From assembly GCF_002368415.1 (NCBI RefSeq), contig NZ_AP018290.1, positions 1,057,470 to 1,121,469 on the forward strand: a stretch of DNA of 64,000 nucleotides. Reading direction: 5' to 3'. This document shows positions 28,580-39,600 of this stretch, piece by piece. The DNA is from Calothrix sp. NIES-4105 (GTDB lineage Bacteria > Cyanobacteriota > Cyanobacteriia > Cyanobacteriales > Nostocaceae). The number at the start of each line of letters is the position of its first letter. Positions within the stretch are counted from its first letter, which is position 1. Under the pieces are notes generated by a model. That model did no database searches. It worked only from the letters and a program-made list of their open reading frames with translations, and was not told where the DNA came from. The position numbers and the translations under genes were made by a program.

Positions 28580-29641
28580 ATGCCCAATTTATATTCCGCT
28601 CAAGATTTAAGACTTTTATTACCAGAAACCGTCTTCTTAGAAGCTGATCATTTTGCCCTTGCAAACCAAACAAGCTCTAAAGAGGCGCCAAATTCTCTAC
28701 GTGCTTGGCAAGTTTATTTAAATACATTGGCACTACTTGCTCTTGAGGTATGGTTGGATGATAGACTTGCTGTGAAAGGCGCCAATAATCGTGCAATTGA
28801 GCGAGATATGAGCAAGATTGCAATTGCAGGTAATCTTAAAGTCGGTGATTACAAATTTTGTGCAATTGCAACTGAGCATCTACTCGATGAAATTGTCAAT
28901 ATACCTGAAAGTATAATTCAACCAGAGTTGGCGCCGCATTTTTACGTATTGCTTGAGGTGTTAGAAGAAGAGGAAGAGGTAATTATTAGAGGGTTTTTAC
29001 CTTACAACCAATTCATTGAAATACAAAATGATTTGCAATTGCCAATAGATGATGGTTGTTATAAAATACCATTATCTTATTTTGATATTGAGCCAAATCA
29101 TATACTTGCTTATTGCCGTTACATCCAGGCATCTGAATTTACCATACCAATTATCGATAATCAAGTTAGCGAGATAAAAGCCAAAATTATTACCAGAATT
29201 ACTAAATTAAGTCAATGGTTGCAAGGTGTAATTGATGAAGGTTGGCAAACTATAGATTCTTTTACAAACCCAGATTTTAGTTTAGCTTTTAGTACTAGGA
29301 ATATAAATCAAGGCACTAAGAGAGTAAAGACAATTGATTTAGATAGTAAGAAATTTGCGCTATTAGTGAATATTTCTCCCGATACATCGACTGAGCTATC
29401 CGAGGATACGCAAAAAATGAGCGTATTAGCGCAATTATATCCTCCGGATGGAGAAAAATTTGTACCGCAAAATGTTAAGCTCATTTTACTATCTAAAGCT
29501 GGTAAAACTCTCCAAGAAGTGACAGGGAGAGTTCAAGATAATTATATTCAGCTCAAGCCATTTAAAGGTGAACTAGGTAAAAAATTTAGCATCCAAGTTA
29601 GTTTCGGGAATGCTAATGTAATAGAAAATTTTGAATTATGA
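28580..29641 (+). CDS. DUF1822-family protein
   Basis: 353 residues, acidic, no membrane helix. The opening LRLLLPETVFLEADHFALAN and RAWQVYLNTLALLALEVWL followed by LKVGDYKFCAIATEHLLDE are the DUF1822 signature. C-terminal IDLDSKKFALLVNISPDTS and VKLILLSKAGKTLQEV look beta-rich. In cyanobacteria the family is recurrently linked to caspase/CHAT and STAND genes, and it sits between the sigma-like gene and the caspase here. GAGG 8 nt before ATG. Molecular function unknown. Confidence 0.75.
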   Translation: MPNLYSAQDLRLLLPETVFLEADHFALANQTSSKEAPNSLRAWQVYLNTLALLALEVWLDDRLAVKGANNRAIERDMSKIAIAGNLKVGDYKFCAIATEHLLDEIVNIPESIIQPELAPHFYVLLEVLEEEEEVIIRGFLPYNQFIEIQNDLQLPIDDGCYKIPLSYFDIEPNHILAYCRYIQASEFTIPIIDNQVSEIKAKIITRITKLSQWLQGVIDEGWQTIDSFTNPDFSLAFSTRNINQGTKRVKTIDLDSKKFALLVNISPDTSTELSEDTQKMSVLAQLYPPDGEKFVPQNVKLILLSKAGKTLQEVTGRVQDNYIQLKPFKGELGKKFSIQVSFGNANVIENFEL

Positions 29642-29737
29642 TTTTTGAAAAAAATCTGGAAAGTCTTGAGGTAAAATTGTAGATTAGAAGGTCAGTTATG
29701 CAAATTTTATATCATTCAAAATTAGAGTTATTGCTGT

Positions 29738-31810
29738 ATGAATCGGAATATATATGCACTATTAATTGGTATTGATGAATACGTTAGTCCGATTATTCCA
29801 TTGCGGGGCTGTGTAAATGATATAAATGAGGTCAAAGCTTATTTAGAAGCACGAGTTCAGAGCGATGGATACCAGTTACATTTACGTACACTACTGAACA
29901 AAAATGCTACCCGACAGGCAGTAATTGATGGTTTTCGTCAACATCTGTGCCAAGCAGGAAGTGAAGATGTCGCATTCTTATACTACTCAGGACATGGTTC
30001 TCAACAACAAGCTCCGCAAGAGTTTTGGAATATGGAGCCAGACAGAATGAATGAAACCATTGTTTGTTACGATAGTCGCAGTCCGGGAAGTTGGGACTTG
30101 GCGGATAAAGAATTGGCAAAGCTGATAGCTGAAGTTGCAAAAGAAAATCCTCATATTACGATTATTATGGACTGTTGCCACTCAAGCTCTGGCACTCGTG
30201 GTGATATAGAAGCAGACACTACAGTGCGTTTAGCTCCTATTGATAAAAGAAGGCGCCCGTTAGACAGTTTTATATGTTCTGATTCAGAACAAAAGCAACT
30301 ATTAACCCAACGCAGTATGGAAAAAAATACCACTGACTGGATAAAACCTAGCATAAAGTATATTTTTCTAGCAGCTTGCCGCGATTGTGAAACAGCAAAA
30401 GAATATAATGTGGATGGAGAAAGTCGGGGAGCATTTTCTTATTTCTTGCTCGATACTTTAAAAAAAGCCAATGGCAGTTTAACTTATAAAGATTTATTTA
30501 AATGCACTAATGCTTTAATTCGGTGTAAAGTTGCGGCTCAATCTCCCCAATTAGAAGCAGCTGCACTGGATGATTTAGAACAACCATTTTTGGGAGGAGC
30601 AATCGCGAATTGTAAACCCTACTTTTGTGTTTGTTACCACAAAGATTATGGGTGGATAATTGATGGAGGCGCCGTTCATGGAATTCCAAAACCGCATGAA
30701 CAGGAAACAACTGTACTAGCATTATTTCCCTCTGACAGTTCGCCCTTCAGGATGCAGAAATTGTCAGAACCCATAGGCAAAGCTAGAGTCATTAAGGTTA
30801 TGCCGCATTTAAGCCAAGTTCAAATTAGCGGTATCGAAAATTTACAACCAGAGATGAATTTTAAAGCAGTTGTTACTGATTTAGCTCTACCGCCTAAAGG
30901 TGTTTTGATTACAGGTGAGGAAACAGGAGTAAAATTAGCTCGCGCGGCACTACTGGCGATAGGTTTCGATAATCGTCCCTCATTATACCTTCAGGAAGTT
31001 ACAACACCTGATGCCGAATTTAAATTACTTGCCCTCAATGGACAATATTTAATTACTCGCCCAGCCGACAACCTTCCAATAGTTGCTCAAATCGAGGGTT
31101 ATACAGAGGCAACTGCCTTGCTAGCGATTCAAAGATTAGAGCATATAAGCCGTTGGACATATATTGCTGAACTTTCCAGCCCAGCGAACAGTAGTATTGA
31201 AGACTCGGCGGTGCAAATGGTAATTTATCAGGAAGAAGAAGAGGTTAAAGATACAACTGTCAGGTTTGAGTACCAACAGCAAGATGGTTTGTTAAAAAGT
31301 CCGACTTTTAAAATCAAACTTAAAAACACTTTCCAACGCGAACTTTTTTGCGCTCTCCTAAATATGACATGTAACAGCTACTCCGTTAGCCCCGAATTAC
31401 TTGAAACTGGAGGTGTTTGGCTCAAGCCAGGAGAGGAAGCTTGGGCAAATGGAGGTAAAGATATCTATCCCACAGTACCAGAAAACCTTTGGAAGCAAGG
31501 AATAACCGAGAGCCAAGATATTCTCAAACTGATTGTTAGTACCAATGAGTTTGATGCTACTTTGCTAAGACTTACGGAGTTGGACTTGCCTTCTTTCCCA
31601 GAAAGACAATTAGGTCGAGGATGCGGAACGCTAAATCGTTTGATAAAGCGCGTACAATCGCGCGAGTTAAGAGCCGCACCGGAGGAAAAAGAATATGACG
31701 ATTGGATTACCTATCAAATTAAAACTACTACTGTGCGCTCCCAAAACGCAACGTTAATTTCTGGACTTCCAAAGAAAAACAACTACCAAAAAAACTGTTT
31801 TTATGTCTGA
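29738..31810 (+). CDS. Caspase-family (C14) protease, orthocaspase type
   Basis: 690 residues. N-terminal caspase domain with the catalytic dyad His86 in YYSGHGSQ and Cys147 in MDCCHSS, preceded by ALLIGIDEY and followed by IFLAACRDCETAKEY and GAFSYFLLDTL. Expected to cleave after basic residues as metacaspases do. The C-terminal 380 residues are beta-rich without a recognised domain (a part resembling PTVPENLWKQGITESQDILK). Its TGA stop overlaps the ATG of the next gene by 8 bp, so the two proteins are translationally coupled. Probably the effector or amplifier of the operon. Confidence 0.88.
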   Translation: MNRNIYALLIGIDEYVSPIIPLRGCVNDINEVKAYLEARVQSDGYQLHLRTLLNKNATRQAVIDGFRQHLCQAGSEDVAFLYYSGHGSQQQAPQEFWNMEPDRMNETIVCYDSRSPGSWDLADKELAKLIAEVAKENPHITIIMDCCHSSSGTRGDIEADTTVRLAPIDKRRRPLDSFICSDSEQKQLLTQRSMEKNTTDWIKPSIKYIFLAACRDCETAKEYNVDGESRGAFSYFLLDTLKKANGSLTYKDLFKCTNALIRCKVAAQSPQLEAAALDDLEQPFLGGAIANCKPYFCVCYHKDYGWIIDGGAVHGIPKPHEQETTVLALFPSDSSPFRMQKLSEPIGKARVIKVMPHLSQVQISGIENLQPEMNFKAVVTDLALPPKGVLITGEETGVKLARAALLAIGFDNRPSLYLQEVTTPDAEFKLLALNGQYLITRPADNLPIVAQIEGYTEATALLAIQRLEHISRWTYIAELSSPANSSIEDSAVQMVIYQEEEEVKDTTVRFEYQQQDGLLKSPTFKIKLKNTFQRELFCALLNMTCNSYSVSPELLETGGVWLKPGEEAWANGGKDIYPTVPENLWKQGITESQDILKLIVSTNEFDATLLRLTELDLPSFPERQLGRGCGTLNRLIKRVQSRELRAAPEEKEYDDWITYQIKTTTVRSQNATLISGLPKKNNYQKNCFYV

Positions 31811-34800
31811 GTTTTCAAGAAATTTGGCATTTATAGTTGGAATTAATAATTATACAAACGGTATTTCCCCTCTACACAATGCAGAGAATGATGCTAAAAC
31901 AATAGTTGAAATTTTGCGCTCACAGCATGGATATGAAATATGTGTATGCTTAAATGAACTTGCTGCCCTCGATAATTTAACTGAAGTTTTAGAAGTAACG
32001 CTATTAGAACAAGTAACTGAAAATGACCGCTTGTTATTTTATTTTGCTGGTCATGGAATTGCTTTAAATGGCGATGATGGTCCAGAAGGTTATTTAATTC
32101 CCCAGGATGCCAAATTGGGAGATACTAATACATATTTACCGATGGCAAAGTTGCAAAAATGTTTGGAAAAACTACCTTGTCGCCATTTCTTGGGAATCCT
32201 TGACTGCTGCTTTGCAGGCGCCTTTCGTTGGTCAAGCACCAGAGATTTATTAACAGCACCAGAGGTAATGCATGAAGAGCGTTATGATCGTTTTATTGCT
32301 GACCCAGCTTGGCAAGTAATAACTAGCGCAGCTTGTGATCAAAAAGCCTTAGATGCATTCAATTTTAATGCACGCCGTCAAAAAGGCGAACATTCTCCCT
32401 TTGCAGCAGCATTAATAGAAGCGCTTGCAGGTAAAGCTGATATTTATCCTCCTTCTATCAATGGTGAATTCGGTGATGGAGTAATAACTGCTACCGAACT
32501 ATATATGTACTTACGTAATGCAGTTGAAGAGGCAACTGAAGAATGTAGCCAACGACAAACCCCCAGTATTTGGCCGCTAAAGAAACATGATAAAGGAGAG
32601 TATATTTTCCTTTCGCCTGGACATCGACTTAACTTACCCAAGGCGCCACCGTTGGATGTATCAAAAAATCCCTACCGAGGTTTGGAATCATTTAACGAGG
32701 AACACAGCAAACTGTTTTTTGGTAGAGATAAATTAGTAGAAAAGCTAAAGATTTTTGTCGCAACTCATCCTCTAACAATAGTATTGGGTGCAAGTGGTTC
32801 GGGCAAATCTAGCTTAGTAAAGGCAGGATTAATTCCCGAACTACGCAAAGAAACTACCCAACAATGGTCTATTTTGCCACCCATTCGTCCTGGTGAGGCG
32901 CCTCTACAAGCGTTGAAAAATATCCAATTACCAGAGGTAGCAACGCATAACCCACAGCAGAATTTAGCGACTAGTATTGATATTTGGGCGAAAAATCACC
33001 CCAACACTAAATTATTACTATTTATTGACCAAAGCGAAGAAGTTATTGTACTTTGTCGAAATGAGAATGAGCGTAAACAGTTTTTCCAAGAGATACTTGA
33101 CGCTGTAAATATTCATCGCCATAGATTACGAGTAGTACTATCGCTACGCTGTGACTTTGAACCGCAAATCAGAGATGCTGTCTTACAGTTAGCCCCAAAA
33201 GTGCTTAATATTGAAAATACTCTGCTCAAAAAGCATTGGCAAAGTGGCCGATTTATTGTACCAGCGATGACACGAGGGGGACTGCGGGAAGCAATTGAGA
33301 AACCCGCAGAAACACGGGTGATGTATTTTCAACCCCACGAACTTGTAGAACAATTGATAGATGAAGTCGCCGATATGCCAGGAGCATTGCCTCTACTATC
33401 TTTTGGCTTAAGCGAACTTTATCTCAAGTATTTAAAGCGACAATGGGATGCTCAAAACAGAGGTATAACAATTGACAGGGCGCTAACTCAAGAAGATTAT
33501 CAAGATTTAGGGGGAGTAATTCAATCACTGACTCAAAGAGCTGATGAAGAATATGAAGCGCTAGTTCAAGAAAATTCGGCTTATGCTCAAATTATCCGCC
33601 ATGTCATGCTGCGGATGGTTGCCCTTGGTGGAGGTGAGTTGGCACGCAGACAAGTTCTATTATCGGAACTAGAATATCCGCCACAGAAAAATTATTTTGT
33701 GAAAGAAGTAATTGAGCGTTTTACCGAAGCACGGTTATTAGTGAAAGGAGAAGACGTTACAGGTAATTTCTATGTGGAACCAGCCCATGATGCTTTAGTG
33801 CGGGGATGGGAAAGGTTGCTTTCTTGGGTAAAAGACGAGAAAAACTTAAGATTACAACGTCGTTTAACACCTGCTGTTCGAGAGTGGAAAAGCCAGCAAC
33901 ACGAAAAGTTTCTTTGGGATGATGACCCTTACTTAGATGTGTTAGACAAAGACGTACTTAACTCACAAAACAATTGGTTGAACCAAAAAGAAACTGAGTT
34001 TGTTCAACGCAGTTTGCAAAAAAGAAAAAATAATCATCGTCGTTTATTTGGCTCTGTGACTGGAGTTATTTTTGCTCTAGGTGCATTTGCCATTTTAGCT
34101 GGATATCAGTGGAGAAATTCAGAAATACAGGAAATAAAAGCTCTTAGCGAAACATCAACCTCACTCTTACTCTCTCATCAAGAATTAGAGGCGGTGATAA
34201 CAAGTTTACGCACAAGGAAAGCATTTAATTCTTCATTTTGGCAAGTTGTCTTGCCTGACTCGGAATTAGATAATCAAGTCAGAGGAACGCTGCAAAAGGT
34301 GCTTTATGGAGTCAAAGAACATAACCGTTTACAGGTAAATAGTCCTATTTACGCAGTTTCTTTCAGCCCCAATGACCAGATAATTGCTACAGTGACAGGG
34401 ACAGTGCAACTTTGGAAGCAAGATGGGTCGTTAATTCCCTGGCCACATAACGGGCGCCAATTTCTACCTACCATCAGCAATAATAATCAGAAATCTTTCC
34501 CTATAGTCGCTTCGAGTGCTGATAACCAGATTGTTGCTATAGATTATATGGGTGGCCTGCTTCTGTTATTTAACACAAAAGACGGCGCCAAGCCTATCTC
34601 GATCTCATCTGTCGCATTCAATCCCACTAAAAAGATAATGGCATTAGCCGCTCAAGATCGTGTTGTACTCTTGAGTTTAGCAGGTGATCAACCGCTTACT
34701 AGCTTGTCTGGACAACGTGGCTCAATAGCTGCACTTGCTTTTAACAGAGACGGAAAGACACTAGTCACAGCCAGTACGCAAGAAAATGAAAAACAACAAA

Positions 34801-36320
34801 AAATCGGTACGGTGCAAATTTGGAATGTAGAAAACGGCGCCTTATTAAAAAACCTAGAAGGGGATATGAATGGTGTGCAACAGGCAGTGGCAATAAGTCC
34901 CGACTCTAAGATGGTTGCTGCATCAGGTTGGTATGGCGCCACGGTCTGGAAAAGTGACGGTTCTTGGCATAAAAAGCTTGAAGGTCATAATGGGGCGGTA
35001 AACTCCATAAATTTTAGCCCTGATGGAAAGAAGATTGCCACGGGGGGTGTGGATAAAATCATTAAAATCTGGAACATAGACGGCACGTTGGACAAAAATA
35101 TTTTTGGGCATAGCGATGCGGTGTGGGAAGTTAATTTTAGCCCTGACAGTCAGATGGTTGTCTCGGCAAGTAATGATAATAAAGTTAAATTTTGGCAGAC
35201 TAGTGATGGTACATTACTCAATACCTTTGCAGGGCATAAAGATGTGGTTCGCGCAGTCACTTTCAGCCATGACGGCAAGATGATCGCCTCGGCAAGCGAT
35301 GACGGGACGGTAAAACTTTGGCAGCTAGGCGGAAGCTCGCTCAAAGCTCTATCACATAACGAGCAGGTTTACGCAGTCGCTTTTAGCCCCGATAGAAAAA
35401 CAATTGTTACAACAAACGGGCACGGTTGGGTCACATTCTGGAACCCTGACGGGACATTGCGGAAAACTGAAAAATGGCATGGTGGTCCAATTACCGCAGT
35501 CGCTTTTAGCCGCAATGGAAAGATGATTGCCACAGCAGCGGGGGACAGGGGAGTTCAAATTCGTAGCTCAGACGGCGCCCTGGAGAAATTTCTAGAAGGG
35601 CACAACGGTGAGATCAATCAAAGTGAAGTTTTGGGAATAAGTTTTAGCCCTGACAGCCAGAAGCTCGTCACAGCTAATACAGATGGGACAGTACAATTGT
35701 TTAATAGCAGCGATGGAAAGTTATTAAAAACTCTGGATAAGCAGAACAGTATAGTTCGGGGTGTCAGTTTCAGCCCTAACGGTCAAATGATTGCCTCGAC
35801 GGGCAATAACGGAACGGTGAAACTTTGGAATAGTAACGGCATTCGTAATTTGTCAGGGCATAAAAAAGCGGTTCTTGGAGTTGCTATTAGCCCTGACAGT
35901 CAAACAATAGCCTCGGTAAGCGCTGATCAAACAGTCAAACTTTGGAATAGCAATGACGGTAAGCTGTTGAAGACATTACCGCATAAAGATGTAGTTTTTA
36001 AGGTAGCTTTCAGCCCTAATGGTCAAATAATTGCTTCGGCGAGCAACGATGGCACAGTCAAACTTTGGAAAAGAGACGGCACATTCCTGAAAACGCTTTC
36101 AGGACACGAAGGTGCGCTTTACACACTAGCTTTCAGCCCTGATGGTAAAACGATTGCTTCGGTAGGTTCTGACCAAACTGTAATTCTGTGGAAATGGGAA
36201 GAAAATCTAGATATCAATCAGCTACAGAAATACGGTTGCGAGTGGGTGGGTAACTATTTGAAGAATAACCCTAACGTTGACGAGAGCGCGCGCAATCTCT
36301 GTAGCAATGTAAAAAAATGA
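31803..36320 (+). CDS. Caspase-STAND NTPase-WD40 protein
   Basis: 1505 residues in order: caspase domain with His84 in FYFAGHG and Cys136 in LDCCFAG; linker; STAND-type NTPase beginning NPYRGLESFNEEHSKLFFGR, P-loop GASGSGKSS at about residue 330 and Walker B LLLFIDQSEE; one transmembrane helix (VTGVIFALGAFAILAGY, about 748-770); then about fourteen WD40 units ending ASVGSDQTVILWKW. This matches sensor-switch-effector proteins in which WD40 blades sense a ligand, the NTPase oligomerises and the caspase fires. Membrane tethering of the sensor is notable. Last gene of the operon. Confidence 0.9.
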   Translation: MSEFSRNLAFIVGINNYTNGISPLHNAENDAKTIVEILRSQHGYEICVCLNELAALDNLTEVLEVTLLEQVTENDRLLFYFAGHGIALNGDDGPEGYLIPQDAKLGDTNTYLPMAKLQKCLEKLPCRHFLGILDCCFAGAFRWSSTRDLLTAPEVMHEERYDRFIADPAWQVITSAACDQKALDAFNFNARRQKGEHSPFAAALIEALAGKADIYPPSINGEFGDGVITATELYMYLRNAVEEATEECSQRQTPSIWPLKKHDKGEYIFLSPGHRLNLPKAPPLDVSKNPYRGLESFNEEHSKLFFGRDKLVEKLKIFVATHPLTIVLGASGSGKSSLVKAGLIPELRKETTQQWSILPPIRPGEAPLQALKNIQLPEVATHNPQQNLATSIDIWAKNHPNTKLLLFIDQSEEVIVLCRNENERKQFFQEILDAVNIHRHRLRVVLSLRCDFEPQIRDAVLQLAPKVLNIENTLLKKHWQSGRFIVPAMTRGGLREAIEKPAETRVMYFQPHELVEQLIDEVADMPGALPLLSFGLSELYLKYLKRQWDAQNRGITIDRALTQEDYQDLGGVIQSLTQRADEEYEALVQENSAYAQIIRHVMLRMVALGGGELARRQVLLSELEYPPQKNYFVKEVIERFTEARLLVKGEDVTGNFYVEPAHDALVRGWERLLSWVKDEKNLRLQRRLTPAVREWKSQQHEKFLWDDDPYLDVLDKDVLNSQNNWLNQKETEFVQRSLQKRKNNHRRLFGSVTGVIFALGAFAILAGYQWRNSEIQEIKALSETSTSLLLSHQELEAVITSLRTRKAFNSSFWQVVLPDSELDNQVRGTLQKVLYGVKEHNRLQVNSPIYAVSFSPNDQIIATVTGTVQLWKQDGSLIPWPHNGRQFLPTISNNNQKSFPIVASSADNQIVAIDYMGGLLLLFNTKDGAKPISISSVAFNPTKKIMALAAQDRVVLLSLAGDQPLTSLSGQRGSIAALAFNRDGKTLVTASTQENEKQQKIGTVQIWNVENGALLKNLEGDMNGVQQAVAISPDSKMVAASGWYGATVWKSDGSWHKKLEGHNGAVNSINFSPDGKKIATGGVDKIIKIWNIDGTLDKNIFGHSDAVWEVNFSPDSQMVVSASNDNKVKFWQTSDGTLLNTFAGHKDVVRAVTFSHDGKMIASASDDGTVKLWQLGGSSLKALSHNEQVYAVAFSPDRKTIVTTNGHGWVTFWNPDGTLRKTEKWHGGPITAVAFSRNGKMIATAAGDRGVQIRSSDGALEKFLEGHNGEINQSEVLGISFSPDSQKLVTANTDGTVQLFNSSDGKLLKTLDKQNSIVRGVSFSPNGQMIASTGNNGTVKLWNSNGIRNLSGHKKAVLGVAISPDSQTIASVSADQTVKLWNSNDGKLLKTLPHKDVVFKVAFSPNGQIIASASNDGTVKLWKRDGTFLKTLSGHEGALYTLAFSPDGKTIASVGSDQTVILWKWEENLDINQLQKYGCEWVGNYLKNNPNVDESARNLCSNVKK

Positions 36321-36327
36321 TACGCAC

Positions 36328-36357
36328 GTAGAGACGCGATTGAAAGAAAGTCTCTAC
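36328..36357. repeat. TAGAGACG repeat, imperfect copy
   Basis: Arms GTAGAGAC / GTCTCTAC separated by GCGATTGAAAGAAA, 8 bp after the caspase-WD40 stop; may act as its transcript-end hairpin. It is a decayed copy of the palindrome at 9957. Confidence 0.5.
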
Positions 36358-36384
36358 ATGCGGATTGTTTGCTTAATCGCCAGA

Positions 36385-36564
36385 TCAAATGCTCTTGTTC
36401 TTACTCTCTCTATTATCGTCATCTTTATCTTTAGATTTCTTTTTGGCATCAGGATCTCTGTCTGTAACTCCCGGAGAATCCGTGTCGTCTAGAGAGCGAG
36501 ATGATTTTTTTAAGTCTTGTTCGTCTGCTTGAGTATTTTCAGGTTCTTGATTAAATGCACTCAT
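36385..36564 (-). CDS. Small highly charged protein, 59 residues
   Basis: Minus-strand frame beginning MSAFNQEPENTQADEQDLKK and continuing SSRSLDDTDSPGVTDRDPDA, then a Lys/Asp-rich tail KKKSKDKDDDNRESKNKSI. No helix or motif; predicted disordered. The TDRDPDAKK-type segment occurs in small cyanobacterial proteins as I recall. It lies between the two convergent giant genes. Real gene is plausible, function unknown. Confidence 0.5.
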   Translation of the reverse strand: MSAFNQEPENTQADEQDLKKSSRSLDDTDSPGVTDRDPDAKKKSKDKDDDNRESKNKSI

Positions 36565-36630
36565 AATTACTTACCATTTTTTGCTTTACTTAGTATACCA
36601 TTTTATAGCCAGTCTGAATGGTTTGTTAAA

Positions 36631-36656
36631 AAACCACAAAGGACACAAAGCAAGGA
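36631..36656 (+). repeat. ACCACAAAGGACACAAAG dispersed repeat
   Basis: AAACCACAAAGGACACAAAG followed by CAAGG; shortened copy of the 26865 repeat, 40 bp from the 3' end of the CHAT gene. Confidence 0.5.
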
Positions 36657-36694
36657 AAATATGTGTAAAGACCGTAAATTTATGGTATCTATAA

Positions 36695-39600
36695 TTATGC
36701 AGGGTTTTCTATTGCTCCCAAAGATATTAAAATATTTTTCTGAGCATCTGTTAATCCAGTGATATTATTAATCTTCATGCCTTCATATGGTCGAGTACAT
36801 CTTAAAGTTTGAATGCATTCACCTGTTGGCGCCCATAATTTTATCGTTTGGTCTTCACTACCGCTAGCTAATAAAGAATTATCAGGACTTATTGCGATTG
36901 TCCATACTGCTTTATCATGTCCTGTAATCGTTCTAATATTTTCACCCGTATTCACATCCCACTGTTTGACGGTATGGTCATCGCTACAACTCACTAAAAT
37001 CTTACCATTTGGACTGAAGGCTAGCGCACGAATTCTAGAGGAATGTGCGAATAATGTTTGCGTACATTCACCACTTTTCGCATCCCAAAGTTTGATAATT
37101 TTATCATAGCTACCACTGGCAATAATATTACCATTGGGACTAAAGGCTATGCAGCACACACTATCTTCATGTCCGGTAAGTGTTTGTAAGGCGCCATTAT
37201 TTACATCCCATATTTTAATCGTTTTATCATCGCTAGCGCTGACGAGGAGAGTTCCACTAGGATTGAAGGTAACTGATTTAACGCGGTTTTCATGTCCGAC
37301 AAAAGTTTGTAAACATGCTCCGGTTCGCCAATTCCATAATTTTACTGTATTATCGCGACTACCACTAGCTAAAATTTCCCCGTCAGGACTGAACGCTACC
37401 GTATATACCCAAGCTGTATGTCCTCGCAATGTTTGCCAACATTCACCTTGATGATTCCACAGTTTGATGGTGTTGTCATCGCTACCACTAGCTAGTAAAC
37501 AATTGCGAACATGGGCGGGTGCAAAGGCTATTGTCGAAATTAAGTTATCATGTCCTTCTAGGGTTAAAGTGCATTTTCTGGTTTTAATATCCCATAATCG
37601 GATTTTTTGGTCTTGGGAACTGCTAGCTAAGGTTTGACCGTCGTTGCTAAACGCAAGCGATAATATCCAGTTACTATAACCTTTTAATGTTTTTAAACAG
37701 CGTCGTGATGGAATATCCCAAAGTTTGATACTTTGGTCTTCACTAATACTCAGTAATGTATAATTATTTGGATGCAAATCAACTAACCAAACGCGCTGTT
37801 GATGTTTATGTAAAGTTTGTAGACATTCTCTAGTTTCTACGTTCCAGATTTTGATAGTGTTATCTTCGCTACCAGTAATTATAGTTTTATCATCTTTACT
37901 AAAGGCAAGTGACCAGACAATGCTTTGATAGTCGGGTAGGGTTTGAATGCATTCACCGTTGGATATATCCCAGAATTTGACTGCATTATTATCGCTTCCT
38001 GTAACCAAAATTCTGCCGTCATGACTCAAAGCTATCGCAAGGCGCCAGTTAATTGCTATATTAAAAATTCGTATACACCTACCTGTTGTGATATCCCACA
38101 GTCTAACGGTTTTATCGGTGCTTGCTGAAATTAGAATTGGTTCGCGCGGATGAAAAGTGACAAATGTAAGATTATCTGTATGTCCTGAGAATATTTGCAA
38201 GCATTCCCCAGTAGAAATATCCCATAGTCGCAAGGTTTTATCATTGCTACCACTAGCTAAAATACTACCGTTGGAATTAAAAGCCAAAGCTTGTATTGCG
38301 TTTATATGACCTGAGAAAATTTGCAAAGATTGTCCGGTTTGAGTATTCCATAGTTTAATTGTGTTGTCGTTACTACCGCTAGCCAAGATTTTACCATCTG
38401 GATAAAACGCAAGTGATTGCACCCACGCGGTATGACCGTCAAGTTTGAATAGTTGTCGAGTATTATCAACTTCCCAAAGATAGATTTGATTTTCAATTGC
38501 AGTTGCAAATAATTGCCCTGTAGGACTCAATTTTGCTGCAAGTAAACTGCCTAATGTTTGAGTAAATACTGATTTTTGAAAACTACAATTAGCAAAGTTG
38601 GTATATTGTAAATTTATTCCTTCCAGGTTTGCTTGACAAATATTTAGACCAGAAAAATCATAATTATTGAGTTCTATATGTAATTGCCGCAGCAGATTAA
38701 TGATATTACCCGCAGCGTATCCTCTTTTAGATGCTGACGCTGACGATTTAAGTTGAGCTACAATTTGATTTAAATGGATTTGAATATTTAGTTTTGTTTC
38801 CCAATCTAATAATTTATCTGCAACTGGTTGGAGAATAAATTGGATTTGAGCATGTCTTAAGTAATCTTGAGTTTGAGCTTGAATTAAAGCGTATTTATTT
38901 AGGATACCAATTTCTCCCATATAAATCTCTTGAGTTATTTGTTCGATTAATTTTTCCGTTACATACTCCATAACAACTGGTTGCTGAGTAAATTTACCCG
39001 CTTGGTTTTCAATTAGACAGCGTGATTGTAAAGATTCTAAAGCTGCTATTAAATCTCGTGTTATAATACCAATAATATCGCTTTGCAATTCTTTTATCGT
39101 TACCCATTCTCGATTAATTGCTAACCAATACATGACTTGCTTTTCCAAGATTGATAGACGCTCAAATTGTTCGTTTATCAAATCAAAAATATCGTTAAAA
39201 AGAATTGTTCCTGCTTCTAAAAAATCAGTAATACTACCAGCAAATAATTCTGTAATTGTTGTCGCCGCAATATTTAGCGCTAACGGATTTCCTGCATAAC
39301 ACTCAACTAATTTATTGATTTCGGTTGTTGCCAATAAACCTTTTTTTTGAAAAATTAATTCTGCCTCATCATAATTTAACCCTTTTATACTCAGCGCACG
39401 TACAGGTAAATTTTCGCCTGATTTGGCATTTAATCCTTTGGGTTTTTCGCGACTGGTAACTAAAATACAACTTTGATGCAGCGTATCTCCGACGCATCGC
39501 AAAAGTTGCCCATATCCTGTATATCCTTCACGATACGCTACTTTATCACCGTCTAAAACCGATTCAAAATTATCTAAAACCACTAAACAACGTGACGCGC

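Noticed and set aside
36517-36762. 81-codon plus-strand frame opposite the small charged protein and CHAT end
   Set aside because: It overlaps two better-supported minus-strand genes and reads repeat DNA.
34688-37451. Several 60-105 codon antisense frames in the WD40 regions
   Set aside because: They mirror the repeated WD40 codons and vanish when the true frames are taken.
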